45,396 nt of DNA from Halieaceae bacterium UBA4438 (GTDB lineage Bacteria; Pseudomonadota; Gammaproteobacteria; Pseudomonadales; Halieaceae): the NCBI GenBank assembly GCA_002390485.1, contig DGPO01000121.1, positions 1-45,396 of the forward strand, written 5' to 3'. Shown here piece by piece: positions 1-8,093 of this stretch (its first letter is position 1; each line of letters starts with the position of its first letter). The notes below the pieces were generated by a model. That model ran no database searches. It was not told the DNA's origin and saw only the letters and a program-made list of their open reading frames with translations. A program made the position numbers and the translations under genes.

Positions 1-228
1 GTGCTCGCGCAAATCCATCTGTACGCCAGACGTTTTGCTGATTTACCCGCTGAACAGAAGCAAGCGGCGATTACAGTTGACGTGCTGCCTAAGCACCTCG
101 ATGAGCAAGTTGCCGCGTTGATGGTCGAGGGCTTTGCGGGCGTAATGACCAAACTTACCTCGCAGCAGGGCGATTACATTGGCGTTGACGTCGATGGTCC
201 GTTCAAAAACGACAGTTACAAGTATTAA
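1..228 (+). CDS. ahcY: S-adenosylhomocysteine hydrolase, C-terminal end (5' truncated by window edge)
   Basis: The 75 visible residues are the C-terminal tail of adenosylhomocysteinase. The enzyme splits S-adenosylhomocysteine into adenosine and homocysteine and so relieves product inhibition of methyltransferases. The tail shows the family's [10 protein letters not shown] segment, the [11 protein letters not shown] segment and a final [10 protein letters not shown], which corresponds to the usual GPFKPDHYRY. In known structures the Lys and Tyr of this tail reach over to the NAD site of the neighbouring subunit. The catalytic and NAD-binding domains lie outside the window, so nothing can be said about them. 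The first base of the window is in frame, but the GTG there is internal and not the real start. The stop is TAA, 33 bp before rsmE on the same strand. Confidence 0.87.
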   Translation: MLAQIHLYARRFADLPAEQKQAAITVDVLPKHLDEQVAALMVEGFAGVMTKLTSQQGDYIGVDVDGPFKNDSYKY

Positions 229-261
229 AATACGATTCTCGGTAGCTGTTACCATAGCAAT

Positions 262-990
262 ATGCGCAGCTACCGAGTTTATTCATCGTCACCACTCATC
301 TCAGGCCAGGTGTGTGGGCTCGACGAGCATGCAAGCCACCACCTGGCGCGAGTGCTCAGGGTCAAAATAGGCACCCAAGTCAGCGTGTTTAATGGCGATG
401 GGTACGATTATTCAGGCCACGTAGACGCCGTAGGCAAACAGCGGGTCACGGTGGATATTACGTCTGTTAAATCTATAGACACGGAATCAACACTCCACAC
501 CTGCCTCGCGCTCGCGGTATCGAAAGGCGATCGATTCGACTGGGCTATCAAAAAAGCAACCGAACTGGGTGTCACGTCCATTGTTCCCATCTTAAGTCAG
601 CGAGTCGATGTTCGACTCTCACCGGACCGCTGGTTAAAAAAGCAAGCGCATTGGCAGCAGGTGGTGATCAGTGCGTGTGAACAATGCGGACGGGCGGTGA
701 TTCCTGAGGTTGTTCCACCCGAGCCGCTCGATTCATGGGTCGCTGGCGTGGAGGCGGATTGCAAGTACCTATTAGACCCGTCACTGGATAGTGAGGAGAC
801 GTCGACCACGCCTGAAAGCGTGGCCATTTTGATCGGACCCGAAGGTGGGTTCACGAGCGAGGAGCTGAAACTCGCTGCTCAATTTGGATTTTATGCACTG
901 CGCCTGGGCCCTCGAGTGCTTCGTACGGAAACAGCGCCGCTAGTGGCACTCAGCGTGATCGGTGCGCGATGGGGCGACATAAAGTCTTGA
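262..990 (+). CDS. rsmE: 16S rRNA (uracil1498-N3)-methyltransferase RsmE
   Basis: RsmE methylates N3 of U1498 in helix 44 of 16S rRNA, using SAM, in the cytoplasm. The 242-residue length is standard. An N-terminal PUA-like domain (about residues 1-70) carries HHLARVLR at 26-33. The SPOUT/trefoil-knot SAM site follows, with IGPEGG at 191-196 and LRLGPRVLRTETA at 213-225, both hallmark motifs of the family. The ATG at 262 has no clear Shine-Dalgarno sequence, but the residues after it match the family N-terminus. It follows ahcY on the same strand. In many gammaproteobacteria rsmE is likewise next to gshB, which supports the identity. Confidence 0.95.
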   Translation: MRSYRVYSSSPLISGQVCGLDEHASHHLARVLRVKIGTQVSVFNGDGYDYSGHVDAVGKQRVTVDITSVKSIDTESTLHTCLALAVSKGDRFDWAIKKATELGVTSIVPILSQRVDVRLSPDRWLKKQAHWQQVVISACEQCGRAVIPEVVPPEPLDSWVAGVEADCKYLLDPSLDSEETSTTPESVAILIGPEGGFTSEELKLAAQFGFYALRLGPRVLRTETAPLVALSVIGARWGDIKS

Positions 991-1054
991 ACCCATTGGC
1001 CGCGAGACTCAGAATTGCGATTGACGTTAAACAGACACGTGAGGTTCAGCTAAT

Positions 1055-2017
1055 ATGGCGTTGAGCATTGGGGTCCTGATGGATCCAATCTCGTCCATCA
1101 ATACGACAAAAGATACGACGCTTGGGTTATTGAGAGTTGCGAGCACAGCAGGGCACCGCCTGACTTACTTAGAGCAGTCGGATTTATCTGTTCAGGACGG
1201 CGAAACAATTGCCTCACTGCGTCCACTTAACGTTTACGACAGCGACACGGACTGGTTTGCCTTAGGGGCGCGCTATAGCGCGCCCTTAGCAGCGCTCGAC
1301 GTCGTGCTCATGAGAAAAGATCCTCCGTTTGACATGGAGTTTTTCTACACCACACAACTACTCGAAAACGCGGAACGCCAAGGCACATTGATCGTCAATC
1401 GCTGTGCAAGCCTGCGCGACTGTAACGAAAAACTGTTCGCCACTCAGTTCCCTCAATGCTGCCCACCGCTATTGGTGTCACGGGATCCAGCGGCACTCAA
1501 AGCGTTTCATGAAGCGCATGAGGATGTGATTTATAAGCCCTTGGACGGCATGGGTGGACAATCCATTTTCAGGGTGAGCCGTGGGGATCCGAACCTTAAC
1601 GTCATTCTCGAGACACTCACTAAAAACGGTGGCGAGACGATCATGGCGCAGCGCTATTTGCCAGAGATCAAGGATGGCGATAAACGCATTCTAATGATCA
1701 ACGGTGAACCGATACCATTTTGTTTGGCTCGATTGCCAATGGCCGGGGAGAACCGTGGGAATCTCGCAGCCGGCGGGTCTGGTGTCGTCCAGGCCCTGTC
1801 AGATCGTGACCGATGGATTGCTGAACAAGTGGGTCCTGCCCTAAAAGAAAAAGGGCTGTTATTCGTCGGCCTTGACGTCATTGGTGACTATCTCACCGAA
1901 ATCAATGTCACGAGTCCCACGTGTATGCGCGAAATTGATCGCGCTGAGAATACACAGATTGGCGAAAAGCTGATTGCGTGCATTGAACGAGAGGTAGCGG
2001 AGCAGCGTGCACTCTGA
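1055..2017 (+). CDS. gshB: Glutathione synthetase
   Basis: GshB joins gamma-glutamylcysteine and glycine with ATP to make glutathione in the cytoplasm. The N-terminus SIGVLMDPI..I.TTKDTT is characteristic. MRKDPPFD is at residues 86-93, the ATP-grasp lysine and glycine-rich loop KPLDGMGG at 161-168, and the C-terminal metal-binding EINVTSPT about residue 283. The 320-residue length is normal. GAGG at 1041-1044 serves the ATG at 1055. The last 11 bases overlap the GTG of the following TonB-like gene. The order gshB-tonB-like-yqgE-ruvX is also found in Pseudomonas aeruginosa. Confidence 0.96.
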   Translation: MALSIGVLMDPISSINTTKDTTLGLLRVASTAGHRLTYLEQSDLSVQDGETIASLRPLNVYDSDTDWFALGARYSAPLAALDVVLMRKDPPFDMEFFYTTQLLENAERQGTLIVNRCASLRDCNEKLFATQFPQCCPPLLVSRDPAALKAFHEAHEDVIYKPLDGMGGQSIFRVSRGDPNLNVILETLTKNGGETIMAQRYLPEIKDGDKRILMINGEPIPFCLARLPMAGENRGNLAAGGSGVVQALSDRDRWIAEQVGPALKEKGLLFVGLDVIGDYLTEINVTSPTCMREIDRAENTQIGEKLIACIEREVAEQRAL

Positions 2018-2699
2018 ATACGGCGTTTTAGGCAATATGCCACTCGCAGCCAGCGTCTCTGTAGTGCTTCATACCGCGGTCGCAGTGGTTATTTCAACCA
2101 CACTAATCGGTGCCGCACTGTCACAGAAATCGACGGCCGTTACCGTTATTCTCACGCCGAGTCAGCAAGCGCCAACGGACACCCAACACATTGCAAGCGA
2201 CAATCAGTTATCGCGCCCCGGCGAACTAGCCAGCACATTTTCGGAGAAGCAAGCCGCGGCTACGCTTGCGCTTATGCAGTCCGAACCCGTCGACACGTCA
2301 GATGCGTCGACACTTGCTGCTGAGGTAGAGCGCTTGCAGGGCGAACTGTCGCAAATGCAACAGGATCAGGCACAAAGTACGCGCCTAGGAAGTGTCGCCG
2401 CTCGACGCGCACTGGACGCTAACTACCTGCGGCAATGGGTCAATCGCGTGGAGCAATTCGGTAATGCCGCCCTTAACAGTGTCGGGAATGCACGCGGTGA
2501 TGTTCGCCTCCTCACGGTTGTCGACAAATTTGGTATTTTGCTCAATGTCCAAGTACTCGACTCATCAGGATTCCCACACCTCGATCGTGCCGCTGTAAAA
2601 ACGGTCCAAGATGCGGCACCTTACCCTGCATTTCCACCCGCATTGAGTGCACAAGTCGATAAACTAGAGATCGTGAGAACTTGGCAATTCCGGCCCTAA
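2007..2699 (+). CDS. TonB-family energy transducer (TonB3-like)
   Basis: This 230-residue inner-membrane protein has one N-terminal hydrophobic segment (about residues 11-35), a periplasmic linker with a Glu/Gln-rich probable coiled coil near residues 95-120, and a TonB C-terminal-like domain (about 140-230) with VLDSSGFPHLDRAA and a final VRTWQFRP. TonB proteins pass proton-motive energy from ExbB/ExbD to outer-membrane partners. The linker is not very proline-rich. The gene at this position in P. aeruginosa, tonB3, is needed for twitching motility, so a pilus-related role is a reasonable inference given pilT and pilU nearby. The GTG at 2007 lies inside gshB and has GGAG just upstream. An ATG at 2037 in the same frame is an alternative start. 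Confidence 0.75.
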   Translation: MHSEYGVLGNMPLAASVSVVLHTAVAVVISTTLIGAALSQKSTAVTVILTPSQQAPTDTQHIASDNQLSRPGELASTFSEKQAAATLALMQSEPVDTSDASTLAAEVERLQGELSQMQQDQAQSTRLGSVAARRALDANYLRQWVNRVEQFGNAALNSVGNARGDVRLLTVVDKFGILLNVQVLDSSGFPHLDRAAVKTVQDAAPYPAFPPALSAQVDKLEIVRTWQFRP

Positions 2700-2718
2700 A
2701 CCAGGCAAATAAAAAGTT

Positions 2719-3288
2719 ATGGACGTGCAGCGCACTACAGATTCATTAAAAGGCTATTTCTTGATCGCAACACCGGTCATTGAATCTGGTTTTTTTAAAG
2801 GCACCGTGACCTACGTGTGTGAACACGGGGAAGCCGGCGCGATGGGTATTGTGATCAACAAGCCTCTAGATCTGCAGCTTGCTGATGTTTTCGAGCACCT
2901 TAATATTCAACCACTACTGAGTCACGATGAAGTTTCCGTCATGGCCGGAGGCCCTATTAAAGTTGACCGAGGTTTTGTTCTTCACTCACCCGAAATCAGC
3001 TACGACGCCACGCTCAAGGTCAATCAAGACGTGTGGCTCACCACATCGAAAGATGTGCTCGCAGACATCGCCCGTGGAAAGGGTCCTGATCAGCACCTGG
3101 TGGCACTGGGCTACGCCGGGTGGTCTGCAGGACAACTTGAGCAGGAGATTGCTGAAAACAGTTGGCTCACTATTGATGCCGATACGACGGTTCTCTTTGA
3201 AACCCCTATCAGTGAAAAATCGGCATCAGCCGGCAAGTTACTGGGCATCGACATTCGGCTGCTCACTCAACAGGCCGGGCACAGCTAA
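2719..3288 (+). CDS. yqgE: YqgE/AlgH family protein (DUF179)
   Basis: This 189-residue cytoplasmic protein has the family pattern: FLIATPV near the start, GAMGIVINKPL at about residues 40-50, the GGP block (VMAGGPIKVDRGFVLH), and LGYAGWSAGQLE near 130. The biochemical role is not settled. The Pseudomonas homologue AlgH is reported to affect alginate production and other traits. It sits directly before ruvX, an arrangement conserved across gammaproteobacteria. The translation start lies in an A-rich stretch (2707-2715) with only a distant AGG as a ribosome-binding element. Confidence 0.93.
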   Translation: MDVQRTTDSLKGYFLIATPVIESGFFKGTVTYVCEHGEAGAMGIVINKPLDLQLADVFEHLNIQPLLSHDEVSVMAGGPIKVDRGFVLHSPEISYDATLKVNQDVWLTTSKDVLADIARGKGPDQHLVALGYAGWSAGQLEQEIAENSWLTIDADTTVLFETPISEKSASAGKLLGIDIRLLTQQAGHS

Positions 3289-3711
3289 GTGGCCAAAGTA
3301 TCGACACTACTTTGCTTCGATTTTGGACTTTCGAACATTGGTGTCGCCGTCGGTAATACCCTGACAAAGGAGGCCAGGCCGCTTGCCGTATTAGGCGCCC
3401 AGCACGGCAAACCCAATTGGGACAAGGTCGGCGCGCTTGTTAACGAGTGGCTACCCAGTGTGGTTATTGTTGGAAACCCAATTAACGAGGGCGGTGAAAG
3501 TACTGACTTGTCAGCAAAAGCCGCTCGATTTGCACGGCAGCTCGAGGGTCGCTTTCAGCTTCGAGTCGAGCTTCACGACGAGCGCTTTACCTCCAAGGAG
3601 GCAAAATTACGCGCCAAAGAAGCAGGGCACAGGGGCGACTACGCAACGGTCCCAATTGATGATCTCGCTGCGGCGATTATCCTAGAGAGCTACTTGACCT
3701 CCGACACTTAA
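3289..3711 (+). CDS. ruvX: RuvX/YqgF RNase H-fold nuclease (pre-16S rRNA processing / Holliday junction resolvase-like)
   Basis: YqgF proteins adopt an RNase H fold and are implicated in maturing the 5' end of 16S rRNA; they were first predicted to be Holliday junction resolvases. The catalytic acidic residues are visible: Asp11 in CFDFGLSNIGVAVG, Glu98 in HDERFTSKEA, and Asp124/125 in PIDDLAAAIILESYL. VGNPINEGGE is the substrate-loop motif. The length of 140 residues is typical. The GTG start follows the yqgE stop with no gap, implying translational coupling. The stop shares a TTAA palindrome with the stop of the convergent pilU gene. Confidence 0.93.
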   Translation: MAKVSTLLCFDFGLSNIGVAVGNTLTKEARPLAVLGAQHGKPNWDKVGALVNEWLPSVVIVGNPINEGGESTDLSAKAARFARQLEGRFQLRVELHDERFTSKEAKLRAKEAGHRGDYATVPIDDLAAAIILESYLTSDT

Positions 3712-4865
3712 CGATCCAACCACCATTTATCGACAAAGCTGCCGTCAGGAGTCTCAACCTCGAGGCTCGTTCTTCCATCCGCTTCGCGACTGGGTGACTC
3801 CAGTTTAATCGCCAAGCGCACATCGTTCTCGGACTCGGCCGCTCTCAGAGCTTGCTCTACTGTGATCAACCCCTGCTTGAACGCGGCCAAAAGGGCCTGG
3901 TCAAAGGTCTGCATGCCATGCTTGGACGAGCGCTTAATCAGATCGGTAATTTTTTCCACGTCACCGGCGCGGATGTGCTCTTGCATCAGTAGCGTCGACA
4001 GTAAGAGCTCTACGATCGCCGTACGGCCACGCTCATCACGCCTTGGCAGCAGTTGTTGCGCAACAACGGCGCGTAAATTAATCGATAAATCCATCCACAA
4101 GCGCCGAATATGTTCTTCTGGGAAGAAGCTCTGTATTCGTTCAAGCGCTTGCTTTGCCCCACCCGCATGAAGCGTGCACAGGCACAGGTGGCCTGTCTCC
4201 GCATAAGAAAGGGCGATTTTCATGGTCTCAGCGTCGCGAACCTCGCCGATCATAATCACATTGGGGGCTTGTCGTAATGCCGTCTTCAGCGCCACCTCAA
4301 ACGATTCGGTGTCCACACCGACTTCACGCTGACTGATGATCGATTGTTGATGTTGATGAACATATTCAATCGGGTCTTCAACCGTGATGATGTGGTCTCG
4401 CCGGTGCCGGTTTCGATAATCGACCATTGACGCGAGCGTCGTTGACTTACCCGAGCCCGTTGCCCCCACGATCATAATTAAACCCCGCTTCATCAAGCTG
4501 AGTTCTTTCAACTGCGCGGGCAATCCCAGCGCATCGAAGTTAGGTATTTCGTGGTGAATGCGACGAATAACTAAGCCCGGTTGCTCGCGCTGAACATAGG
4601 CGCTGGCTCTAAAACGACCCAGTTCGGGATGCTCGATGGCGTAGTTTGCATCACAACTGCTCTGATAAGTCTCAAACTGAGCAGTGGTCATGCTGGCTTT
4701 AATAATCGCCAAAACATCATCAGCGTCTAGTGGCGTATCACCGTGACCTGTTAACTCGCCATCCACTTTAAATGTCGGCACCGATCCGACAGCGGCAAAC
4801 CCGTCGGAAGCCCTACGATCAACAACTTGCTTGAGAAATTCATCAAGTATCACGTCGTCACTCAC
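3708..4865 (-). CDS. pilU: Type IV pilus retraction ATPase accessory PilU
   Basis: PilU is a PilT-like hexameric ATPase at the cytoplasmic base of the type IV pilus that assists retraction. It has an N-terminal PAS-like domain (residues 1-110) and a RecA-like core with Walker A GATGSGKST at 134-142, the Asp box TVEDPIE at about 161-167, Walker B VIMIGEVRD, and the His box YAETGHLCLCTLHA. It lacks PilT's AIRNLIRE motif and has a C-terminal extension ending DKWWLDR, which fits PilU. Its GTG start overlaps the pilT stop in a GTGA, so translation is coupled to pilT. Confidence 0.93.
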   Translation of the reverse strand: MSDDVILDEFLKQVVDRRASDGFAAVGSVPTFKVDGELTGHGDTPLDADDVLAIIKASMTTAQFETYQSSCDANYAIEHPELGRFRASAYVQREQPGLVIRRIHHEIPNFDALGLPAQLKELSLMKRGLIMIVGATGSGKSTTLASMVDYRNRHRRDHIITVEDPIEYVHQHQQSIISQREVGVDTESFEVALKTALRQAPNVIMIGEVRDAETMKIALSYAETGHLCLCTLHAGGAKQALERIQSFFPEEHIRRLWMDLSINLRAVVAQQLLPRRDERGRTAIVELLLSTLLMQEHIRAGDVEKITDLIKRSSKHGMQTFDQALLAAFKQGLITVEQALRAAESENDVRLAIKLESPSREADGRTSLEVETPDGSFVDKWWLDR

Positions 4866-5899
4866 ACCATATTATCGGGTTGCCGGGCTTTGGCACGGGC
4901 AATGGCAATGTCGATCAGATGCTTATCAACCAAACCCTGAAGGCTTTGATCCATAGTCTGCATACCAACAGACTGACCGGTTTGTATGGCTGAATAGATC
5001 TGAGCAACTTTATCCTCACGAATAAGATTACGAATCGCTGCGTTACCACGGAGAATTTCAAGCGCCGCCACGCGCCCACCACCATTACGCTTTAGCAGTG
5101 TCTGAGAGACGACCCCCATCAACGATTCGGACAGCATTGAACGCACCATTGCCTTCTCCTCCCCGGGGAAAACATCGATAACCCGGTCAACCGTCTTAGC
5201 AGCAGACGTGGTGTGCAACGTACCAAACACTAAGTGCCCAGTCTCAGCCGCGGTCAATGCAAGTCTAATGGTCTCCAAGTCCCTCAACTCGCCAACCATA
5301 ATAATATCGGGGTCTTCTCGGAGCGCTGATCTCAACGCGGTCGAAAAACTCCGTGTGTCTCGATTCACTTCGCGTTGATTGATCAGACATTTCTTGCTCT
5401 CGTGTAAAAACTCAATGGGGTCTTCAATCGTTAATATGTGATCGAACCGCTTTTCATTGATAAAATCGACCATACCCGCCAGTGTCGTGGACTTACCTGA
5501 CCCCGTGGGACCCGTGACCAAAACGAGTCCACGAGGCATCATTGCAAACTCTTTTAAGACGTCGGGCATGCCCAAATCGTCCAACGACAAAATTTTCGAT
5601 GGAATCACTCTAAAGACGGCACCTGCACCACGATTTTGGTTAAAGGCGTTGACCCGAAAGCGAGCAATACCGGGCACTTCAAACGAAAAATCAGTTTCGA
5701 GCTGATCTTCATAATCACGCCGTTGTTGATCGTTCATAATGTCATACATCAGCGCCTGAACTTGCGCGTGATCCATAGGCGGCACATTGACACGCCTAAT
5801 ATCCCCATCCACACGTATCATGGGTGGAAGACCTGCCGACAAGTGCAAGTCAGACGCATTTTGTTGAGCCGTAAACGCTAGGAGCTCCGTAATGTCCAT
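4862..5899 (-). CDS. pilT: Type IV pilus retraction ATPase PilT
   Basis: PilT powers pilus retraction, twitching motility and DNA uptake as a hexameric cytoplasmic ATPase. The 345-residue protein starts MDITELLAF and has ASDLHLSAG at 15-23, Walker A GPTGSGKST at 130-138, the Asp box TIEDPIE at 157-163, Walker B DIIMVGELRD, the His box AETGHLVFGTLHT, and the retraction-specific AIRNLIRE at 288-295. The ATG at 5899 is chosen because AAGGA lies about 7 bases upstream and the N-terminus matches the family. A longer reading to 5965 would overlap the divergent yggS start and lacks support. It is followed by pilU. Confidence 0.96.
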   Translation of the reverse strand: MDITELLAFTAQQNASDLHLSAGLPPMIRVDGDIRRVNVPPMDHAQVQALMYDIMNDQQRRDYEDQLETDFSFEVPGIARFRVNAFNQNRGAGAVFRVIPSKILSLDDLGMPDVLKEFAMMPRGLVLVTGPTGSGKSTTLAGMVDFINEKRFDHILTIEDPIEFLHESKKCLINQREVNRDTRSFSTALRSALREDPDIIMVGELRDLETIRLALTAAETGHLVFGTLHTTSAAKTVDRVIDVFPGEEKAMVRSMLSESLMGVVSQTLLKRNGGGRVAALEILRGNAAIRNLIREDKVAQIYSAIQTGQSVGMQTMDQSLQGLVDKHLIDIAIARAKARQPDNMV

Positions 5900-5956
5900 A
5901 AAACTGTCCTTAACAGCAAGGTTCCTGCAGGAGCTATACGCACGTAAAATATAGCG

Positions 5957-6649
5957 ATGAAGCAATCACTCTTACATGAAAACATATCTCGCGTCAGAAG
6001 CCGACTTGCAAATGCGGCACGCAACGCGAATCGAACTGACTCCGATATCAGACTGATTGCGGTCAGCAAAACAAAGCCCGTCGACGCCATTCGGGAGGCC
6101 TTTAGGGCCGGAATCCGCGATTTTGGTGAAAACTACGTCAGCGAGGGCGTCGAAAAATGTCAGCAATGCCGTTCGCTCGATATCACTTGGCACTTTTTAG
6201 GTCCCTTGCAATCAAACAAGACGCGCTTGGTTGCCGAGCACTTCGACTGGATTCACTCGGTCGATCGGCTGAAAACTCTAACGCGCCTCAACGCACAGCG
6301 ACCGTCAGACAAAGCACCGTTAAAAGTGTGCCTGCAGGTTAATATTCCTCAAGAGCCGAGCAAATCGGGGGTCTCGTCACCTGCTGAGCTTACTGAGTTA
6401 GCACTTGCGGCGTTGGAGTTCGAGCGATTGGAGCTCTGCGGCATTATGGCAATACCCGCGCCCACGGCTGACCCCTCGACTCAACTTGCGCAGTTTGAGC
6501 GCATAGCCAGTCTGTTGAACATCGACGCAATCCCCCCTCAAATGCGTGAGCTGTCCATGGGAATGTCTGCCGATATGGAACCCGCCATCGCAGCGGGATC
6601 AACCATGGTCAGAGTAGGCACAGATATCTTTGGCGCGCGTTATACTTAA
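5957..6649 (+). CDS. yggS: PLP homeostasis protein YggS (PLPBP family)
   Basis: YggS is a single-domain (beta/alpha)8 barrel that binds pyridoxal phosphate and buffers it in the cytoplasm; no catalytic activity is known. The PLP-binding lysine is Lys38 in AVSKTKP. Other family blocks are DFGENYV, WHFLGPLQSNK, and LSMGMSADMEPAI near the C-terminus, which holds the phosphate site, followed by VRVGTDIFG. The 230-residue length is normal. It heads a run with proC, yggT and metXW, a conserved order. No Shine-Dalgarno sequence is obvious before the ATG. It is divergent from pilT across 57 bp. Confidence 0.95.
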   Translation: MKQSLLHENISRVRSRLANAARNANRTDSDIRLIAVSKTKPVDAIREAFRAGIRDFGENYVSEGVEKCQQCRSLDITWHFLGPLQSNKTRLVAEHFDWIHSVDRLKTLTRLNAQRPSDKAPLKVCLQVNIPQEPSKSGVSSPAELTELALAALEFERLELCGIMAIPAPTADPSTQLAQFERIASLLNIDAIPPQMRELSMGMSADMEPAIAAGSTMVRVGTDIFGARYT

Positions 6650-6673
6650 GCACAAATTCAAGGAACACATAGA

Positions 6674-7501
6674 GTGAGCGAACCGAAGATTACATTTATA
6701 GGCGGCGGTAACATGGCTCGCGCGATTTATAGGGGGCTAGTAGAGAGTGGCTTTCCTGCTGAGAACATTGGTGTTGTAGATCCCTCGGAGGCAGCACAAA
6801 GCGCCGCACGTGCGTCGGGTTTAATTCGTATTGCTGAATCCGCAACGGATGCCGATCTGAGTGCCGATCTAATCGTGCTGGCAGTCAAACCTCAAATCAC
6901 CGATATCGCGCTCTCACCGCTGGCGCACCGAGTCAGTTCTACTGCCACTGTGCTGTCCATTATTGCCGGTATAAATTCGGCGTCACTGGCGAATCTGCTA
7001 GGACTCCCCAATGATGACGCAGTTGTACGTAGCATGCCCAACACGCCCGCACTTGTGGGCGAAGGCATGACGGGGCTTTTTTCAAATTCTGATCAACGCG
7101 CCCACGGGCGCATACTCGCCGAGCGCGTGATGTCTGCTGTAGGACAATGCGTATGGGTGAGTAATGAGTCAGACTTGGATCTCGTTACGGCCATTTCAGG
7201 AAGTGGGCCGGCATACTTCTTCCTCTTTATGGAGAGCCTGGCCGATGCCGCTGTTGAACTGGGAATGTCGCCCCAGACCGCACACCAGCTCTCTGTGCAA
7301 ACGGCGCTGGGAGCCGCAAAACTTGCCCAGGCCAGTGACGATGGGCTGGCAAAGCTCAGAGAAAATGTCACAAGTCCAGGTGGCACCACAGAACAGGCCA
7401 TCGAGTCGTTCGAAGCGTCAGAATTAAGGGCGATCGTTATGTCAGCAACGCGTGCTGCAAAGAAACGCTCTATTGAACTGAGCGAGGAGTTTGGATTATG
7501 A
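6674..7501 (+). CDS. proC: Pyrroline-5-carboxylate reductase
   Basis: ProC reduces pyrroline-5-carboxylate to proline with NAD(P)H, the last step of proline synthesis. The N-terminal Rossmann motif is FIGGGNMARAI. The C-terminal dimerisation and substrate domain has AISGSGPAYFFLFMESLADAA and VTSPGGTTEQAI, both family signatures. The 275-residue length is normal. The GTG start has AAGGA about 9 bases upstream. The stop overlaps the yggT start by four bases (ATGA), so the two are probably translated from one message. Confidence 0.97.
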   Translation: MSEPKITFIGGGNMARAIYRGLVESGFPAENIGVVDPSEAAQSAARASGLIRIAESATDADLSADLIVLAVKPQITDIALSPLAHRVSSTATVLSIIAGINSASLANLLGLPNDDAVVRSMPNTPALVGEGMTGLFSNSDQRAHGRILAERVMSAVGQCVWVSNESDLDLVTAISGSGPAYFFLFMESLADAAVELGMSPQTAHQLSVQTALGAAKLAQASDDGLAKLRENVTSPGGTTEQAIESFEASELRAIVMSATRAAKKRSIELSEEFGL

Positions 7502-8088
7502 ACAGTGCACTTGCTGACATTGGTATGACGATCACACAGCCCTTGTTCAGCCTGGCTCTTATTTTGATCGCGACCCGGTTTCTCGCTCAGTTGTGCGGCG
7601 TCAGTGGCTACAATCCAATTTCAATAGCCGTTCGTCGCATCACCGACCCCGTCGTAAAACCCTTCAGCAAACTGATTCCCTCGGGGAACCGGTTCAATGC
7701 CGGTGGATTAGTCGCATTGATACTCTGCCAAGTGCTGTTCATCGCGATCATGCTGTCACTGATCGGTCGTTTTGAAGCCTTTAACATTCTGCAAGCACTG
7801 ATCTGGAGTGCATTAGGTGCGGCCGGTCTCATCGTCAGTATTATTTTCTACAGTGTGTTGGCGATCATCATCGTCAGCTTTCTCGCACCGCAAAGCGCAC
7901 ACCCCGCCGTTGAGTTCATCTGGCAGCTGACCGAGCCCGTGATGTCACCGCTTCGGCAAGTTCTACCACCGATGGGAGGACTCGATTTCTCGCCCATCAT
8001 TTTGTTCATTGGGATCAATGTGATTCGTGTGTCATTAGGGCACATGGCCGTCGCCGTGAGCCTTCCCAATTTTGTGATTGGAATTTAA
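7498..8088 (+). CDS. yggT: YggT family integral membrane protein
   Basis: This 196-residue inner-membrane protein contains two YGGT repeats. Each has a hydrophobic pair of helices and a conserved basic segment: ITDPVVKPFSKLIP near residues 50-63 and LTEPVMSPLRQVLPPMGGLDFSPII near 140-165. The family is linked to osmotic tolerance and, in other phyla, to membrane organisation, but no precise activity is established. Location after proC and before metX is conserved in gammaproteobacteria. Confidence 0.92.
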   Translation: MNSALADIGMTITQPLFSLALILIATRFLAQLCGVSGYNPISIAVRRITDPVVKPFSKLIPSGNRFNAGGLVALILCQVLFIAIMLSLIGRFEAFNILQALIWSALGAAGLIVSIIFYSVLAIIIVSFLAPQSAHPAVEFIWQLTEPVMSPLRQVLPPMGGLDFSPIILFIGINVIRVSLGHMAVAVSLPNFVIGI

Positions 8089-8093
8089 TCATC

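Noticed and set aside
5900..5965. A longer pilT reading with 22 extra N-terminal residues.
   Set aside because: It would overlap the start of divergent yggS, the added residues do not resemble PilT, and a good ribosome-binding site (AAGGA) serves the ATG at 5899.
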